Origin: Clostridium ragsdalei P11
GTDB lineage: Bacteria > Bacillota > Clostridia > Clostridiales > Clostridiaceae
Direction: 5' to 3'
DNA: 64,000 bases
Assembly: GCF_001675165.1 (NCBI RefSeq)
Contig: NZ_LROS01000018.1
Location: 1 to 64,000 of the forward strand
In this document: piece after piece, positions 62,630 through 64,000 of the stretch
Position numbering within the stretch: the first letter of the stretch is position 1
Layout: every line of letters starts with the position of its first letter
Program-made: the position numbers and the translations under genes
The notes under the pieces: generated by a model
The model's database searches: none
Seen by the model: only the letters and a program-made list of their open reading frames with translations
What the model was told of the DNA's origin: nothing

Positions 62630-63380
62630 CAAAGAATGTAAAAAGACAGTGGAGGAATCAACTATTTGCGAATATCCTTTAAATGTATTTGTAAATGGTG
62701 AACATTTGACAGTGCTCTTATGTACTCCTGAAAAGCTTAAGGAATTAACAATAGGTTTCTTGGTCTTTAAAGGTATTATAAAATCTCTAGATGAAATAAA
62801 ATCTTTAGAGATAGATGAAAAAAGTGGAGCGTCCAGGGTAATCTTGAAAAATAGACAATTTAATAAAGAGTTGTATTCAAAGCAAGTACTTCCTACAACA
62901 TTTAATGAAAATGAAAAAAGTAAATTCTTTTCATATATTATTGATTCCATGAAAATTAGTCTAATCAATAATGATAATGTTTACATACATGTTGATAAAA
63001 TCTATGGCTTAATGATGGACAATCTTGGATATTCCAAGACTTTTAAACTCACTGGAGGAGCACATTGTGCAGCTCTTTGTGATGAAGATAAAGTAATATC
63101 TATTTGTGAGGATGTGGCCAGACACAATGCTGTAGACAAGCTTATAGGTGAGGCATTTATAAAAAATATTTGTTTAAAAGATAAAATAATATTTGTGAGT
63201 AGCAGGGTATCTTTTGAAATGGTATATAAAATTGCTAGACTTGGGGTACCTATAATAATATCTAAATCTGCACCTACAAATCTTTCTATAGAATTTGCAA
63301 AAGCTTTAAATGTTACATTAATTGGATTTGTAAGGGGAGAAAGAATGAATGTATATACAAATCCACAGAGAATAATATAG
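62592..63380 (+). CDS. fdhD: Formate dehydrogenase accessory sulfurtransferase
   Basis: A 262-residue FdhD, needed to pass sulfur to the metal cofactor of formate dehydrogenase. PEKLKELTIGFLVFKGII, LTGGAHCAALC, EDVARHNAVDKLIGEA and VSSRVSFEMVYKIARLGVPI are standard. The cysteine pair that E. coli FdhD carries in its CGxCG loop is not visible in the corresponding stretch (about 85-115, RVILKNRQFNKELYSK to NENEKSK). GGAGG lies nine bases before the ATG at 62592, inside mobB. Confidence 0.92.
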   Translation: MEKTMELHVVKYDKECKKTVEESTICEYPLNVFVNGEHLTVLLCTPEKLKELTIGFLVFKGIIKSLDEIKSLEIDEKSGASRVILKNRQFNKELYSKQVLPTTFNENEKSKFFSYIIDSMKISLINNDNVYIHVDKIYGLMMDNLGYSKTFKLTGGAHCAALCDEDKVISICEDVARHNAVDKLIGEAFIKNICLKDKIIFVSSRVSFEMVYKIARLGVPIIISKSAPTNLSIEFAKALNVTLIGFVRGERMNVYTNPQRII

Positions 63381-63675
63381 TAATTTCTGATAATACATTT
63401 TTGAATATAATCTTAAAAAATTAGTCATATAGTTATATAAAAATAATATAATATTTAATGTTGATAATTAGTTCTTAATTAAATAGGACTAAATTTATAT
63501 TTTAATTTTTAAATAAGGTAATTAAAATAATTTTAAATTAAATATGTTATATGTTTTAAAATTATTTCTTAAGCATAGAGGCTCAAATCTTTGATTTAGA
63601 GCTAATATCTTATTCCTTCTAATATTTTAAGGGGGAAATCAATTATAATATTCAAATGGGAGGGTGAAGTATTTA

Positions 63676-64000
63676 ATGTTAACTAAACAGCAAAATGAAG
63701 ACCTGTCTGGACAAGATGTAATTGAAAAATATCCTAAAGAGCAGAGATTTACTCTTGCTATACTACAGGATATACAGAGAAAGTACAAATATATACCCAG
63801 AGAAGCACTGGAGAATTTAGCTAAGTATTTGGACACGCCTGTAAGTAGACTGTATGGTATGGCTACTTTTTATAAGGCATTGAGCCTTACTCCAAAAGGG
63901 GAAAACATAATAACTGTATGTGATGGAACCGCTTGCCATGTTGCTGGTTCTATGGTTGTAATGGATGAACTTGAAAAGGCAATAGGAATTAAACCAGGTG
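63676..64000 (+). CDS. NuoE-like [2Fe-2S] subunit, probably of the bifurcating hydrogenase (partial)
   Basis: The first 108 codons are present and the gene runs off the right edge. The sequence has LAILQDIQRKYKYIPREAL, LYGMATFYKALSLTPKG and VCDGTACHVAGS, where the first two of the four cysteines of the thioredoxin-like [2Fe-2S] domain are seen. This is the small subunit of NuoE type found in bifurcating hydrogenases and formate dehydrogenases, HytC-like in acetogens by my recollection. GGGAGGGTGA precedes the ATG. The gap 63381-63675 has no clear promoter that I could settle on. Confidence 0.88.
   Translation, partial: MLTKQQNEDLSGQDVIEKYPKEQRFTLAILQDIQRKYKYIPREALENLAKYLDTPVSRLYGMATFYKALSLTPKGENIITVCDGTACHVAGSMVVMDELEKAIGIKPG

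Noticed and set aside
1-64000. CRISPR array, prophage, or complete insertion sequence
   Set aside because: No regularly spaced repeats, no phage structural genes, and no transposase or integrase gene seen in the window.

Overview
The window is AT-rich Gram-positive DNA with strong AGGAGG-type ribosome binding sites, TTG and GTG starts, SAM-I riboswitches and many intrinsic terminators. It fits a solvent- or acetate-forming Clostridium. The right end (selenocysteine formate dehydrogenase, then moeA, mobB, fdhD and a NuoE-like subunit) matches what I recall of the formate dehydrogenase/electron-bifurcating hydrogenase locus of acetogens of the C. ljungdahlii / C. autoethanogenum group. The organism name is an inference; no database search was run.

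Layout. 1-560: end of an rRNA operon (23S 3' end, 5S, tRNA-Asn, terminator). 580-3322: three reverse-strand genes (EamA transporter, ComEC-like secreted lipoprotein hydrolase, PlsC acyltransferase). 3721-6139: Re-type citrate synthase and isocitrate dehydrogenase, the oxidative arm to 2-oxoglutarate. 6440-11838: a methionine locus, with metY and metH diverging and each preceded by its own SAM-I riboswitch, followed by an unassigned TIM-barrel gene. 12226-17153: polar amino acid ABC transporter, then argG-argH. 17376-19441: DUF378 protein, Lrp regulator and a divergent archaeal-type asparagine synthetase. 20224-22731: a candidate small RNA, a GntR regulator and an XdhC-family protein. 22945-27615: a BlaI/BlaR1-like pair with its operator, and an ECF sigma factor (frameshifted) with its membrane partner. 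27907-34468: a FadR-type regulator followed by a two-subunit transketolase, SDR dehydrogenase, MFS transporter and phosphofructokinase, which looks like an unassigned sugar or polyol pathway. 34782-40418: B12-dependent ribonucleotide reductase with tandem NrdR boxes, gamma-carbonic anhydrase, M14 peptidase and YaaR. 40904-50476: Ca2+ ATPase, CvfB, a small protein with a Spo0A-like site, acyltransferase, NAD synthetase, NfeD and SPFH protein. 50921-57974: two-component system, an unknown exported protein and AddB. 58120-64000: a candidate structured RNA and the formate dehydrogenase locus.

The most unusual feature lies between the genes. Three long palindromic elements of about 215 bp (43533-43746, 43791-44008, 50501-50716) have matching terminal inverted repeats. 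Two of them are close copies whose differences at the ends are compensatory. A second, different palindrome (copies at 6155-6311 and 34579-34733) carries the same 10-base core, TCGTACCTCA, near its apex, so the core occurs five times in 64 kb, always inside an intergenic palindrome. A further composite repeat (2425-2588; parts at 8129-8180 and 11911-12018) and a MITE-like element (40499-40692) also fill gaps. Two gene-free stretches (20224-20530 and 58120-58430) have a consensus promoter, several hairpins and, in the second, a clear terminator; these are the best candidates for undescribed RNAs.
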